Source: Aliamphritea hakodatensis
Lineage (GTDB): Bacteria; Pseudomonadota; Gammaproteobacteria; Pseudomonadales; Balneatricaceae
Direction of reading: 5' to 3'
Length of the DNA stretch: 64,000 nt
Assembly (NCBI RefSeq): GCF_024347195.1
Contig: NZ_AP025281.1
Span: 310,001-374,000 of the forward strand
Position numbers and translations under genes: made by a program. This document shows, in pieces, positions 8,527 to 17,097 of this stretch (the stretch's first letter is position 1; each line of letters begins with the position of its first letter). A model generated the notes under the pieces. It had not been told where the DNA came from. It did no database searches and worked only from the letters and a program-made list of their open reading frames with translations.

Positions 8527-9857
8527 GCCGCAAACTGTTCTGGAAACTGAGTCTGATTTTATCGCTGGGGAGCATTGTGCTGGTCTGGCTGGTCTCCTCC
8601 CTGAGTCTGAACATTGAAAGAAATGCCAGCCGGATTGCTGCGGAACATAAAGCGGAGCTGCGGGCTTTGGGGCAGCAAGCTGAAAAGCTGATACAGCAGG
8701 GTGACCGGGCGGCCGCCAGCCGCTGGGTCAATGCGCTGCGGGCCGAGGAAGGTGTGTTTGTCAGCATTGTCCGGGTGACTGAAGAGACGCTGGTGGACTT
8801 TGACGTTGAGATGCCCCGGGGGCAGAACATTGAACTGGGCCGCAGCGTCGACTGGGGCATTCACCTGTATCACGACAATCCCCTGATGGAGCTGCCGTTC
8901 AGTGATGGCAGCGCTTCACTGGTGATCGAATTACCGCAGCGGATGCGCCCGGGACAGTGGTGGCCCTATATCCACTTTTCCCTGCATACACTGGTCCCGC
9001 TGTTACTGATGATTGTGATCAGCGTGTTGCTGTACCGGCACTTCATGCGCCCCCTGCAACAGCTGGAACATGCGACCCGGCAGTTTATGGCCGGGGACTT
9101 TGCAATCAGGGTCGGGCCGCAGCTTAAGGGGCGCAGCGATGAACTGGCCCGGCTGGCAGCAACCTTTGATGCTATGGCGGCCCGCATCGGCTCCCTGATC
9201 CAGACCCAGCGGCACCTGATTAATGACTTATCCCATGAGTTACGGACACCGTTACAGCGCCTGAATCTGGCGCTCAGTTCCGTCCGGGAGGATAAAGAAC
9301 AGCGGATCTACCGTGAAGCGGGGCTAATGCAAAAACTGGTGGAAGATACCCTGTCGCTGGCCTGGCTGGATAATGCCGCCTATAAACCGGAGCCCGTGCC
9401 GGTGGATATCCGGGCCCTGCTGGAGGTGATTGTTGACGATGCCCGGTTTGAATATCCCGGCCGGGACATTCATTTGCAGGTGCCGGATCAGCAGATCTGG
9501 GTGGCTGGCAGTGAACGCAGTCTTGGTCAGGCCTGTGAAAATATTATCCGCAATGCGGTTCGTCACTCACCGGACGGGCCGGTCACTGTCCTGCTGATCC
9601 GGCAGGCTGAAACCCTTGAAATAACAGTGCGGGATCAGGGGCCGGGGGTGCCGGAAGGCTTGTTGGATGCGATATTCAAACCTTTCTTCCGGGTGGATAA
9701 ATCCCGGGAACGGGAAGCCGGTGGCTTCGGGCTGGGGCTGGCGCTGGCCCGGCGTCAGTTGGAGAGTATTGCTGCACGGGTTAGCGCACAGAACTGTGAC
9801 GGCGGGCTGGAAATTATTATCGACCGGTTACAGATAATCGCTCCGGAACGGCTGTAA
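8523..9857 (+). CDS. Sensor histidine kinase, partner of the preceding regulator
   Basis: The 444-residue inner-membrane kinase has TM1 at ~9-28, a periplasmic sensor of ~120 residues with no family I recognise, TM2 at ~150-171, a HAMP linker (~172-225), and HisKA with phospho-acceptor H238 in DLSHELRTPLQRL. The HATPase domain shows the N box NIIRNAVRHS, G1 DQGPGVPEG and G2 GFGLGLALARR. All catalytic elements look intact. The start codon overlaps the stop of the response regulator (ATGA), so the pair is translationally coupled. Confidence 0.93.
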   Translation: MSRKLFWKLSLILSLGSIVLVWLVSSLSLNIERNASRIAAEHKAELRALGQQAEKLIQQGDRAAASRWVNALRAEEGVFVSIVRVTEETLVDFDVEMPRGQNIELGRSVDWGIHLYHDNPLMELPFSDGSASLVIELPQRMRPGQWWPYIHFSLHTLVPLLLMIVISVLLYRHFMRPLQQLEHATRQFMAGDFAIRVGPQLKGRSDELARLAATFDAMAARIGSLIQTQRHLINDLSHELRTPLQRLNLALSSVREDKEQRIYREAGLMQKLVEDTLSLAWLDNAAYKPEPVPVDIRALLEVIVDDARFEYPGRDIHLQVPDQQIWVAGSERSLGQACENIIRNAVRHSPDGPVTVLLIRQAETLEITVRDQGPGVPEGLLDAIFKPFFRVDKSREREAGGFGLGLALARRQLESIAARVSAQNCDGGLEIIIDRLQIIAPERL

Positions 9858-9912
9858 ACACGGGCAAACAGTTAATATGTAAAACATGTAAAGCTACTGT
9901 CAATTTTACTCA

Positions 9913-9951
9913 GGTTAACAATAATCGTTCGCATTCGTTTTCAAGTTAACC
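9913..9951 (+). promoter_or_regulatory. Fur-like box flanked by GTTAAC palindromes
   Basis: AATAATCGTTCGCATTCGT (9920-9938) matches the Fur 19-mer GATAATGATAATCATTATC at about 10 of 19 positions, mainly in ATAAT and CATT. It is bracketed by GGTTAAC (9913-9919) and GTTAACC (9945-9951), an exact inverted pair. The element ends just before the receptor RBS, consistent with iron repression. The match is moderate, so binding is a prediction. Confidence 0.5.
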
Positions 9952-9964
9952 GGAGTAACACCTT

Positions 9965-11890
9965 ATGTCTCTCAGATTGCCTGTGAACCGGCTGGCAACA
10001 GCTGTTGCATTAGCAACGGCCATGCAGGCCGGCGCTGTCTCTGCACAGGACGCTATTTTGATCACCGGAAAACCGGTCGATCCTAACCAGACCACTATCA
10101 CCCAGCAACAGCTGGAACAGTATCAGGCCACTGATCTTGAAGATATCTTCAGCCAGGACCCTGATATCCGCGTGGGCGGCAGCTTCGGCATTGCCCAGAA
10201 AGTGTATGTTCGCGGCATTGAAGACACCATGCTGAACGTTACCGTAGACGGCGCGACTCAGGCCGGTTACCTGTTTCACCATCAGGGACGTTTATCGGTT
10301 GAACCTGAACTGCTGAAACAGGTAGAAGTGAACGCCGGGGCGGGCCTGGCGACAGACGGTCCGGGTGCGCTGGGCGGGGCGATCCGTTTTATCACCAAGG
10401 ACCCTGAAGACCTGCTGCGTGAAGGTGAGGACGTCGGCGCGCTGGTGAAGCTGAGCTACTTTGATAACACCGAAGGCGGTAAAGCCAGCACCAGTATTTT
10501 TGGTCGCCTGAGCGATAATGTGTCTGTGCTGACGTCATTCTCCAAAACCGATACCGGTGAAATTGTCGACGGTGACGGTAATACGCTGGATAACACCAAA
10601 ACCGAACAGGAAAACGGTTATGTGAAACTGGTGGCCAAACTGGATGAAAGCCAAACGCTGCGTTTTAGCCATGAAGCCCGCTATGACGATGGCCGCCGCA
10701 ATGTACGGCCGCATTTTGTGGCTGCCGGCTGGAACCAGGCGAACCAGCAGCAGAGCCGCCGCAATACCAGCAATGTGCAGTACAACCTGAATACGGATAA
10801 TCCGCTGGTGAACCTGCAGACCAACCTGTATTACACCAAAAGCTATCTGACCCAGAAGCCCGACAGCGGTGCCAAAGACGGTGCCGGCGTAAAGAGCATC
10901 GGTATGAATGCGCATAACACCTTTGATCTGGGTGCGCATAAGCTGGTGTTGGGCACGGACCTGCGCCGTGATACCGGTTACTACATCAACAACACCAGTA
11001 CCACCGGCCCGAGTCAGGATGAAGTGCTGGATCTGGTTGGCCTGTATCTGCAGGACCACTACCAGCTCAGCGATACGGTGTTGCTGACGGCCGGACTGCG
11101 CTACGACAACTATCAGCTGAATGACACTACCGGTCAGGACATTAACTCCGACGGTTTCAGCCCCAATGTCGGGGTGCGTTACAGCGTCACTGAGAACCTT
11201 GATCTGCATGCCAGCTATGCGCAGGCCTACCGGGGCGTGGGGATCAAAGAGGCTTACCTGCTGAACTTTGCCACCTACGGAGACAACGTCAAACCGGAAG
11301 AAGCAGAAAACATTGAATTCGGTTTTGACTACGAAAAGGATGATCTGACCTTCAGTGCCACCGCCTTTTACAGTGAAATTGATAACCCGTTACGCCGCAC
11401 CAGCCGCAGCGTGATTACCAATGACGGCAAAGTGAAGAACAAAGGCGTGACTGCCCGTGTGGGCTATGACTGGGACCGTACCCGGGCCAGCCTGGGTTAC
11501 AGCCACATCCGTCCGACCCTGAACGGTGAGCCGCTGAGCGACGGCACCATGTCGGTGGGTACCGCGGTTGGCGATACTGTCAGCCTGAATCTGGAACATG
11601 ACCTGCCGGATTATGATTTGCAGTTGGGCTGGTCATCCCGTCTGGTGCAACGCCTGGAGCGGGTTGAATCCGGCCGTGCCGAAAAGCCGGGCTACGGTGT
11701 GCATGACGCCTTCGCCAAATGGTTACCGACCGGTAGTGAAGATCTGGCCCTGACCGTCACGGTGAAGAACCTGTTCGATAAGCAGTATCTGGATCATGCC
11801 AGCTACGGTGTCAGCACTGACAGTGGCGACATCATCGGTTTGCCTGAGCCGGGCCGGGACGTTCGCCTGACGCTGGCGATGCGCTTCTGA
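9965..11890 (+). CDS. TonB-dependent outer-membrane receptor
   Basis: The 641-residue protein has an N-terminal signal peptide (cleavage near VSAQ-D, residue ~28) and a TonB-box-like DAILITG just after. The plug domain (~35-160) carries VYVRGIEDTMLNVTVDGA and GPGALGGAIRFITKDP, and the beta-barrel ends in RLTLAMRF with a C-terminal phenylalanine. It should import a ferric chelate, heme or another metal complex; the ligand is not readable. It lies 107 bp after a two-component system and starts an operon with PepSY, DUF2271 and DUF4198 genes, an arrangement common around iron-related receptors. A Fur-like box is just upstream. Confidence 0.92.
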   Translation: MSLRLPVNRLATAVALATAMQAGAVSAQDAILITGKPVDPNQTTITQQQLEQYQATDLEDIFSQDPDIRVGGSFGIAQKVYVRGIEDTMLNVTVDGATQAGYLFHHQGRLSVEPELLKQVEVNAGAGLATDGPGALGGAIRFITKDPEDLLREGEDVGALVKLSYFDNTEGGKASTSIFGRLSDNVSVLTSFSKTDTGEIVDGDGNTLDNTKTEQENGYVKLVAKLDESQTLRFSHEARYDDGRRNVRPHFVAAGWNQANQQQSRRNTSNVQYNLNTDNPLVNLQTNLYYTKSYLTQKPDSGAKDGAGVKSIGMNAHNTFDLGAHKLVLGTDLRRDTGYYINNTSTTGPSQDEVLDLVGLYLQDHYQLSDTVLLTAGLRYDNYQLNDTTGQDINSDGFSPNVGVRYSVTENLDLHASYAQAYRGVGIKEAYLLNFATYGDNVKPEEAENIEFGFDYEKDDLTFSATAFYSEIDNPLRRTSRSVITNDGKVKNKGVTARVGYDWDRTRASLGYSHIRPTLNGEPLSDGTMSVGTAVGDTVSLNLEHDLPDYDLQLGWSSRLVQRLERVESGRAEKPGYGVHDAFAKWLPTGSEDLALTVTVKNLFDKQYLDHASYGVSTDSGDIIGLPEPGRDVRLTLAMRF

Positions 11891-11902
11891 ATAGGTTTTA
11901 AC

Positions 11903-11925
11903 GGCTGCCAGAGCGTCTGGCAGCC
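11903..11925 (+). terminator. Intercistronic hairpin after the receptor gene
   Basis: GGCTGCCAGA (11903-11912) and TCTGGCAGCC (11916-11925) form a perfect 10-bp stem with a 3-nt loop. There is no T-run, so it is more likely an mRNA-stabilising or partial-termination element than a full terminator. It may let the receptor be made in excess over the downstream genes. Confidence 0.65.
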
Positions 11926-11958
11926 TGCATGATGAATTTTGTATCCGGCTGTTTTGCA

Positions 11959-12555
11959 ATGAATTACCGAATCCTGCGTACCCTTCATGTGTACAGCTCC
12001 GTTGTGGTGCTGGCGCTGGTACTGTTTTTTGCCGTTACCGGTATCACCCTGAACCACCGGGACTGGTTTACCGATCGTGGCAGTGCAGTGGAAGAGTTTC
12101 TGCCGGTGCCGGATACCATCATGCAGGCAACGGACTGGCAGGCCCGTCCGCTGGATGGCGCCGATGCACTGCGCCGCTGGCTGACAGATCAGCACGGTCT
12201 TACAGGCGGTACCGTCATTTATGACTGGGACACTGATGAGCAAATGCTGCTGATCGATATCAAGCGGCCCGGCGGTTACAGCTCAGTTGAGTTTTCCCCT
12301 TTCTCGGCTGAGGTAACTGTTTTTCATCAGCGTAACGGTCTGGTCGCCGTGATGAATGATCTGCATATGGGCCGTTATTCAGGTATCTGGTGGCGTCTGT
12401 TACTGGATATCACGGCGCTCATCATGCTGGTGTTCATTGTTACCGGTTTGTGGCTGGTGGTGCCGCAGAAAAAGCGCCGGCGCACCCTGTTTAAAGTTGC
12501 TGCTGCCGGTACCGGGGTGCTGGCAGCCGGTTACTGGATTGCCCTGCTTCCCTGA
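11959..12555 (+). CDS. PepSY-associated transmembrane protein
   Basis: The 198-residue protein has an N-terminal membrane helix (RTLHVYSSVVVLALVLFFAVTGITLNHRDW, described here by its ends RTLHVYSS and LNHRDW), a periplasmic PepSY-like segment, and a C-terminal helix LMLVFIVTGLWLVV preceded by LHMGRYSGIWWRLLLDI. This is the split PepSY_TM architecture found next to TonB receptors, where family members are thought to help ferric-complex reduction or heme handling at the inner membrane. The histidines in LHVYSS and NDLHMG could be heme ligands by analogy. I prefer ATG 11959; ATG 11929 would add ten residues. It is the second gene of the receptor operon. Confidence 0.8.
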   Translation: MNYRILRTLHVYSSVVVLALVLFFAVTGITLNHRDWFTDRGSAVEEFLPVPDTIMQATDWQARPLDGADALRRWLTDQHGLTGGTVIYDWDTDEQMLLIDIKRPGGYSSVEFSPFSAEVTVFHQRNGLVAVMNDLHMGRYSGIWWRLLLDITALIMLVFIVTGLWLVVPQKKRRRTLFKVAAAGTGVLAAGYWIALLP

Positions 12556-12575
12556 GTGATTTTTAAGGAATAGCG

Positions 12576-13067
12576 ATGAGAATTATCCCTTTTCTGGGGC
12601 TGTTACTGTGCTTCAGTCAGCCGCTTTCGGCCGCATCACAGGTCGAAATTAACGTCAGTTTGCCGCAGCAAACCAGCCATGAATACCGCCGGCCGTATGT
12701 GGTGATCTGGGTGGAATCCGGCGGGAAGGCTGTCCGCAATCTGGCGTTGTGGATTGATGAAGAAGACTGGCTGAAAGACCTGCGCCGCTGGTGGCGCAAG
12801 AGTGGCCGTTATCTGGATTCGGTGGATGCCTTCAGTGGGGCAACCCGTAAACCGGGTAACTACCGGGTTTACTGGGACGGTCTGGATGATCAGGGGCAGC
12901 CTCTGCCGGCCGGTGAGTATCTGATCGTACTGGAAGCCGCCCGGGAACACGGTAACCGCAGTGTGCAGAAACAACGGATTCAGTTAGGCGGCGAGCCGCA
13001 GAGTTATCAGTTAAAGCCCGGCGCAGAGCTGGGAGAAGGTTCAGTTAATACAGGAGTCAGTCGATGA
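12576..13067 (+). CDS. DUF2271 periplasmic protein
   Basis: The 163-residue protein has a signal peptide (IIPFLGLLLCFSQPLSA) and a FlgD-like DUF2271 fold with VVIWVESGGKAVRNLALW, DAFSGATRKPG and YRVYWDGLDDQGQPLPAGEY. This family sits in iron-receptor operons with PepSY and DUF4198 partners; its role is not known to me. It is 20 bp after the PepSY gene and overlaps the next gene by ATGA. AAGGAA precedes the ATG. Confidence 0.85.
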   Translation: MRIIPFLGLLLCFSQPLSAASQVEINVSLPQQTSHEYRRPYVVIWVESGGKAVRNLALWIDEEDWLKDLRRWWRKSGRYLDSVDAFSGATRKPGNYRVYWDGLDDQGQPLPAGEYLIVLEAAREHGNRSVQKQRIQLGGEPQSYQLKPGAELGEGSVNTGVSR

Positions 13068-13897
13068 CTGCAGGAAAGAAATTACGCACCCTGGCAATAG
13101 CAGCCGGGACTCTTTACGTATCGTTAGCCGGTCAGATCGCACAGGCCCATGATTACTGGCTGCTGCCCAATGAGTATGTGGCATCCTCAGATACCGCCAA
13201 ATGGGTGACCGTGGATGTAACCGCGTCGAATACTATTTTTGTGGCTGATAAAGGCTTCAGTCTGGAAGATCTGACGATCACGTCGCCTCAGGGTGAGAGT
13301 GAGCGGTTAGCGCATTACTTTAAAGGGAAGCGTAAGAGCGTTTTTGATCTTAAGCTGGCTGACGAAGGCACCTACCGTTTGCGTCTTCAGGATACCCGGT
13401 TCCTGACATTTTACAGCCTGCCGGGCAGTGACAGAATGCACCGTATAGAAGCCGATAAGCTGCAACGGGATGTACTGCTGCCGGAGGGGGCCGAACATGT
13501 AGAAACCCTGGCAATACAGGGTAAAAGCACCGCTTATGTAACCCGTCGTGCACCTTCATCTGAAAATATTGAACTGCAGAATAAAGGTCTGGAACTGGAC
13601 TTTGAAATACACCCGAATGATGTCGTCAGCGGTGAAGCATTTAGCTTTAAAGTGTTGCTGGATGGCAAACCGGTGACCGCTGAGATGCTGCTGGAAATCA
13701 TTCCGGATGGCACCCTGTACCGGGATCAGCGCGGTGAAATTCAGCTGCAGCCGGACAGCACCGGCGCGGTCAGTTTCACGCCCCCTCAGGCGGGCCGTTA
13801 CCTGCTGAAAGCGGAACTGCTGCAGGATACGGATTCACTGCGGGCAGACGCTCAGGAGCACGCCCTGTTCCTGACCTTTGAAGCTCAGCCAGGCTGA
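13064..13897 (+). CDS. DUF4198 periplasmic metal-related protein
   Basis: The 277-residue protein has a signal peptide ending at AQA, followed at once by HDYWLLP, the hallmark start of mature DUF4198 proteins; the exposed N-terminal histidine may bind metal. The rest is beta-rich, with a C-terminal Ig-like part ending PPQAGRYLLKAELL. Members occur beside TonB receptors for iron, nickel or cobalt and are presumed periplasmic ligand carriers or chaperones. It is the last gene of the four-gene operon, translationally coupled to DUF2271 and ended by a strong bidirectional terminator. Confidence 0.85.
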   Translation: MTAGKKLRTLAIAAGTLYVSLAGQIAQAHDYWLLPNEYVASSDTAKWVTVDVTASNTIFVADKGFSLEDLTITSPQGESERLAHYFKGKRKSVFDLKLADEGTYRLRLQDTRFLTFYSLPGSDRMHRIEADKLQRDVLLPEGAEHVETLAIQGKSTAYVTRRAPSSENIELQNKGLELDFEIHPNDVVSGEAFSFKVLLDGKPVTAEMLLEIIPDGTLYRDQRGEIQLQPDSTGAVSFTPPQAGRYLLKAELLQDTDSLRADAQEHALFLTFEAQPG

Positions 13898-13910
13898 GCA
13901 GCACTGCGTT

Positions 13911-13942
13911 AAAAAAAACACCGGCTTTGGCCGGTGTTTTTT
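13911..13942. terminator. Bidirectional intrinsic terminator
   Basis: ACACCGGC (13918-13925) pairs with GCCGGTGT (13930-13937). A run of A lies on the left and a run of T on the right. It separates the convergent DUF4198 and LysR genes. Confidence 0.92.
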
Positions 13943-14870
13943 ATTTCAGATCGATTTCTTCATAGCTGATTCTTGTCATATCGGTGATTTTCTCCGCCCG
14001 CTGTTCAAAGCAGCTTATAAACTCTTCTGCCAGTGCTGATATCTGCTTATTAAACGGAGTAATAAAGGCAAAGTAGAAGGGAATATCGGGCCGGAAATTC
14101 AGGCTCTTACCGCCGTTTTCGGTAAAAATACTGGCGGTAAAAGGGTCTATAACTGAAACCCCCAGACCTTCCTGAACCAGTGCCTGCACGGTAATGAACA
14201 TCGGCGTTTCAACTGATTGCCGGGGGTGGATATGCTTCGCGTGTAATGGGGCGTCTATCCGGTAACGGGTTAACGGATTCTGTTCGCTGATGGCAATAAA
14301 ATCCTGTTCATGGAGATCTTCCGCAACGACTTCCTGACGTTCAGCGTAAGGGTGATCAGCGTTGCAGATAAACCGGAAGCTGGTGCCATAGCAGCGCTGG
14401 AATGTCAGCTCCCCGGCGTTGACCGGTAGCATGACAATTCCCAGATCGAATTGCTGAGAAGTAACCATTTTCGCGACGTTTACCGAAGATGCCGGCGTCA
14501 GTGTTAAAGAAACAGCCTTCCGGGTTCGCATGAAGTGACTGACGATCCGGGGCAATACACTGTATGCCAGCGCCGGTATCGCGGCGATCCGTAAACGGCC
14601 GGTGCGCAGGGTTCTGATTTGTTTAACACTTTGGGCCAGCTGATCCATCCCCATGAAATGTCGCCTGACTTCTTCATAGAGGGATTCTGCTTCGGGGGTG
14701 GGAAACAGCCTGCTGCTGCGGCGTTCGAACAGTGCAAAATCACAGCTGTCTTCCAGATCTTTTATCAGGCGGGTAACGGCGGGCTGGGAGATGTAGAGCA
14801 TTTTTGCCGCGCCTACTGTACTGCCGGAGGTCATCACTGCACGAAATGCAGCTATTTGCTTAACATTCAT
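13941..14870 (-). CDS. LysR-family transcriptional regulator
   Basis: The 309-residue protein has an N-terminal winged helix-turn-helix (MNVKQIAAFRAVMTSGSTVG, then AKMLYISQPAVTRLIKDLE) and an effector domain from ~90 with GRLRIAAIPALAYSVLP and DLGIVMLPV. The type is close to OccR/NocR-like regulators of amino-acid catabolism, but the effector is not readable. It stands alone: the receptor operon converges on it, and the 260 bp on its other side hold no gene. Its target is therefore unknown. Confidence 0.9.
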   Translation of the reverse strand: MNVKQIAAFRAVMTSGSTVGAAKMLYISQPAVTRLIKDLEDSCDFALFERRSSRLFPTPEAESLYEEVRRHFMGMDQLAQSVKQIRTLRTGRLRIAAIPALAYSVLPRIVSHFMRTRKAVSLTLTPASSVNVAKMVTSQQFDLGIVMLPVNAGELTFQRCYGTSFRFICNADHPYAERQEVVAEDLHEQDFIAISEQNPLTRYRIDAPLHAKHIHPRQSVETPMFITVQALVQEGLGVSVIDPFTASIFTENGGKSLNFRPDIPFYFAFITPFNKQISALAEEFISCFEQRAEKITDMTRISYEEIDLK

Positions 14871-15130
14871 TTGCTTAAGCCATTTTTATGTATCACCTAT
14901 AACATAAGCTGATAGATCGGACTTTGTAGAGTATTGGAAATTATTGACCCGGATGTAAAGAATATCAACGTGACATCGTTGCATAGCATGTGTACAGGGG
15001 GCATGGATGGGCTCTGTGACGAAGCGGGATATCAGGGTATCGCACTATGTGAGCCGGGCAGCCACCGCAGCACTGATAACAGATCTGGTCAGCGGTGTCC
15101 GGCCGGGTGTTGAGATGCCGCCATTCAGTA

Positions 15131-15901
15131 TCAGCCGTTTTCGGGGGGGCAGAGATTGTCGTGGTCGGCGGCAAAAAAGTCCTGCGGGTTGTTGCTGATC
15201 ACTGCATCGACCCCCCAGTGCCAGAGGGATTTAAAGGCTTCCGGATCGTTGGCTGTCCAGCAGAAGATCGGGTAGCCGGCGTCTTTGACTGCCCGGGTCT
15301 GGTTGTAGCTGAGGTTTTGCCAGTCCAGGTGGATACTGAAGGCATTCAGCGCCCGGGCCTGATCCTGCCAGTTGTCCGGCAGTTCATCGTATAGCAGCCC
15401 CAGTGGCACCTGAGGGGCCAGCCGGTGGAAACATGCCAGTAATTCGTAGCTGAAGCTGGAGACGACCAGCCGGGAATAGTCGTTAAAGTTGGCTTCCAGC
15501 TCGGCAATGATCGGACGGATGATATCTTCAGCAGGTACGCCGTGATCCTTGATTTCCAGATTCATACCCAGATCCAGCTCATTGAACAGATCCAGAACCT
15601 GACGCAGGGTCGGCACCGGCTCTGCCGGCCAGTCCGGAAACAGTGCCGCATTGTTGATCCCGCTCAGTTCCGCGGTAGTCAGGTCGTCCAGTGATGCCTG
15701 CCGGTCACTGCAGCGGTCAGTGCTGTTGTCATGGTGGACAACGGTGGTGCCGTCTCCCAGCAGGGACACATCCAGTTCGATCCAGCGGGCGCCCAGTTCG
15801 GCGGCTTTTCGAAAGCCTCCGAGAGTGTTTTCCGGTGCCACACTTGGGGCACCCCGGTGGCCCATGATTTTGCTGAAATTAACCGTGACTGACGCTGACA
15901 T
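15131..15901 (-). CDS. Glycerophosphodiester phosphodiesterase
   Basis: The 256-residue enzyme should hydrolyse glycerophosphodiesters to sn-glycerol-3-phosphate and an alcohol. The GDPD active site is intact: GHRG..APENT (residues ~14-25), ELDVSLLGDGTTVVHHD with the metal-binding Glu/Asp and second His, and NLEIK. The C-terminal WTANDPEAFKSLWHWGVDAV is typical. No signal peptide is seen, so it is the cytosolic UgpQ type. AGGA precedes the ATG. No linked transport genes are present, so the substrate source is unknown. Confidence 0.92.
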   Translation of the reverse strand: MSASVTVNFSKIMGHRGAPSVAPENTLGGFRKAAELGARWIELDVSLLGDGTTVVHHDNSTDRCSDRQASLDDLTTAELSGINNAALFPDWPAEPVPTLRQVLDLFNELDLGMNLEIKDHGVPAEDIIRPIIAELEANFNDYSRLVVSSFSYELLACFHRLAPQVPLGLLYDELPDNWQDQARALNAFSIHLDWQNLSYNQTRAVKDAGYPIFCWTANDPEAFKSLWHWGVDAVISNNPQDFFAADHDNLCPPENG

Positions 15902-16036
15902 TTTTTATTGTCCTATTTTTTATAGGTTCTTGGGGTTACAGAATCCGGCTATGGTTGTCTGAAACTGTTTGTGAATCAAGCCTGTTTTGCATGAAGGGAG
16001 AACGCGGGGGGATCTGTTCGGTTAATCTTGGGTGGC

Positions 16037-16834
16037 TTAAGACCGGCTCCCGGGCGGGCAGGCGGATGTGTCGGCGGGATTATGATTGAGGGGATGCACT
16101 TCAATGGCGGTAAAGGTGGTGTCGTCATGATTGAAGTTTGACTGGCAAGTGTGGCGGCGCAGGGCGGCAAGGACTGTGTGTTTGAGGGTTTGCGGGCTGG
16201 CATTCCCGTGCTGGTCCAGCAGTTTTATCAGCCGGTCTACGCCGAAGCATTCACCGTCGGGGGAGGGCGCTTCGATCAGTCCGTCGGTGTACAGGAAAAC
16301 CTTGTCGCCGGCATCGAAAGGAATATCGCACTGGCTGTATTCTGCATCTTCATCAATGGCCAGTGGGCAGTCAGAAATGCGCTCAACCAGCGGCAGTTGT
16401 AGTTCATGCCAGTTAGAATCCGAGGCCCGTTTGATCAGCACCGGATGGTGGCCTGCATAACTGAAATATAAACGGTCGGTATTGAGGTAATAGGCAATGA
16501 TGGCCGCCGTGGTCATGGCTTCATAACCGATAGAATTGGCTTGCCGGTTCAGCCGTCGCAGAATGTGGCTGCCATCAATCATATTCATATTGTCGTGCAG
16601 TGCCTGGTACAGCCAGGCGCTGGTATCGCGGGCCGCTTTGCCGTGGCCCATGACATCGGCAACCACAATGCGGGTCAGTTTATCGGTAGAGCAGACACTG
16701 AAATAATAGATGTCTCCGCCACTGTCTCCGTCGGCGGCGCTGCTGTATACACTGGCTTCCACTCCGCAGGTGCGGATATCTTCGTCGATATTGCGGATGC
16801 CACCCCATACTTCCTTACATTTGATGTCATGCAT
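16037..16834 (-). CDS. SpoIIE-type PP2C serine phosphatase
   Basis: The 265-residue protein consists almost only of a PPM/SpoIIE phosphatase domain: SAADGDSGGDIYYF, IVVADVMGHGKAA, YAGHHPVLI, KVFLYTDGLIEA and NHDDTTFTAIE supply the metal-binding aspartates and glycines. Such proteins dephosphorylate anti-sigma-factor antagonists in partner-switching systems. There is no sensor domain, receiver domain or STAS/anti-sigma gene beside it, so the partner must be elsewhere. A short Pro/Ser-rich tail follows the domain. Confidence 0.88.
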   Translation of the reverse strand: MHDIKCKEVWGGIRNIDEDIRTCGVEASVYSSAADGDSGGDIYYFSVCSTDKLTRIVVADVMGHGKAARDTSAWLYQALHDNMNMIDGSHILRRLNRQANSIGYEAMTTAAIIAYYLNTDRLYFSYAGHHPVLIKRASDSNWHELQLPLVERISDCPLAIDEDAEYSQCDIPFDAGDKVFLYTDGLIEAPSPDGECFGVDRLIKLLDQHGNASPQTLKHTVLAALRRHTCQSNFNHDDTTFTAIEVHPLNHNPADTSACPPGSRS

Positions 16835-17097
16835 GCTGTGTTCTCAACTGATCACCGGTACAGACTGCAGCTAATATCTTCAATGATTCTCTGCGGGTAA
16901 ACAACCTGTTCGGGTCTCATTGTGAACAGGGTATCGCAGGACAATGCTCTACCTTGCAGTGTAGATGGTTATTACGCCTTGATGCAGGTCATCCGGCCGG
17001 CATTTTCCGCATTTTAGTGACCCGCCAGTAAACCGGTTGACTGAATTTCCGGCGGCGCTAAGGCCGGTGTGCTGCCTGAAAACCGGCCATCTGCCTG

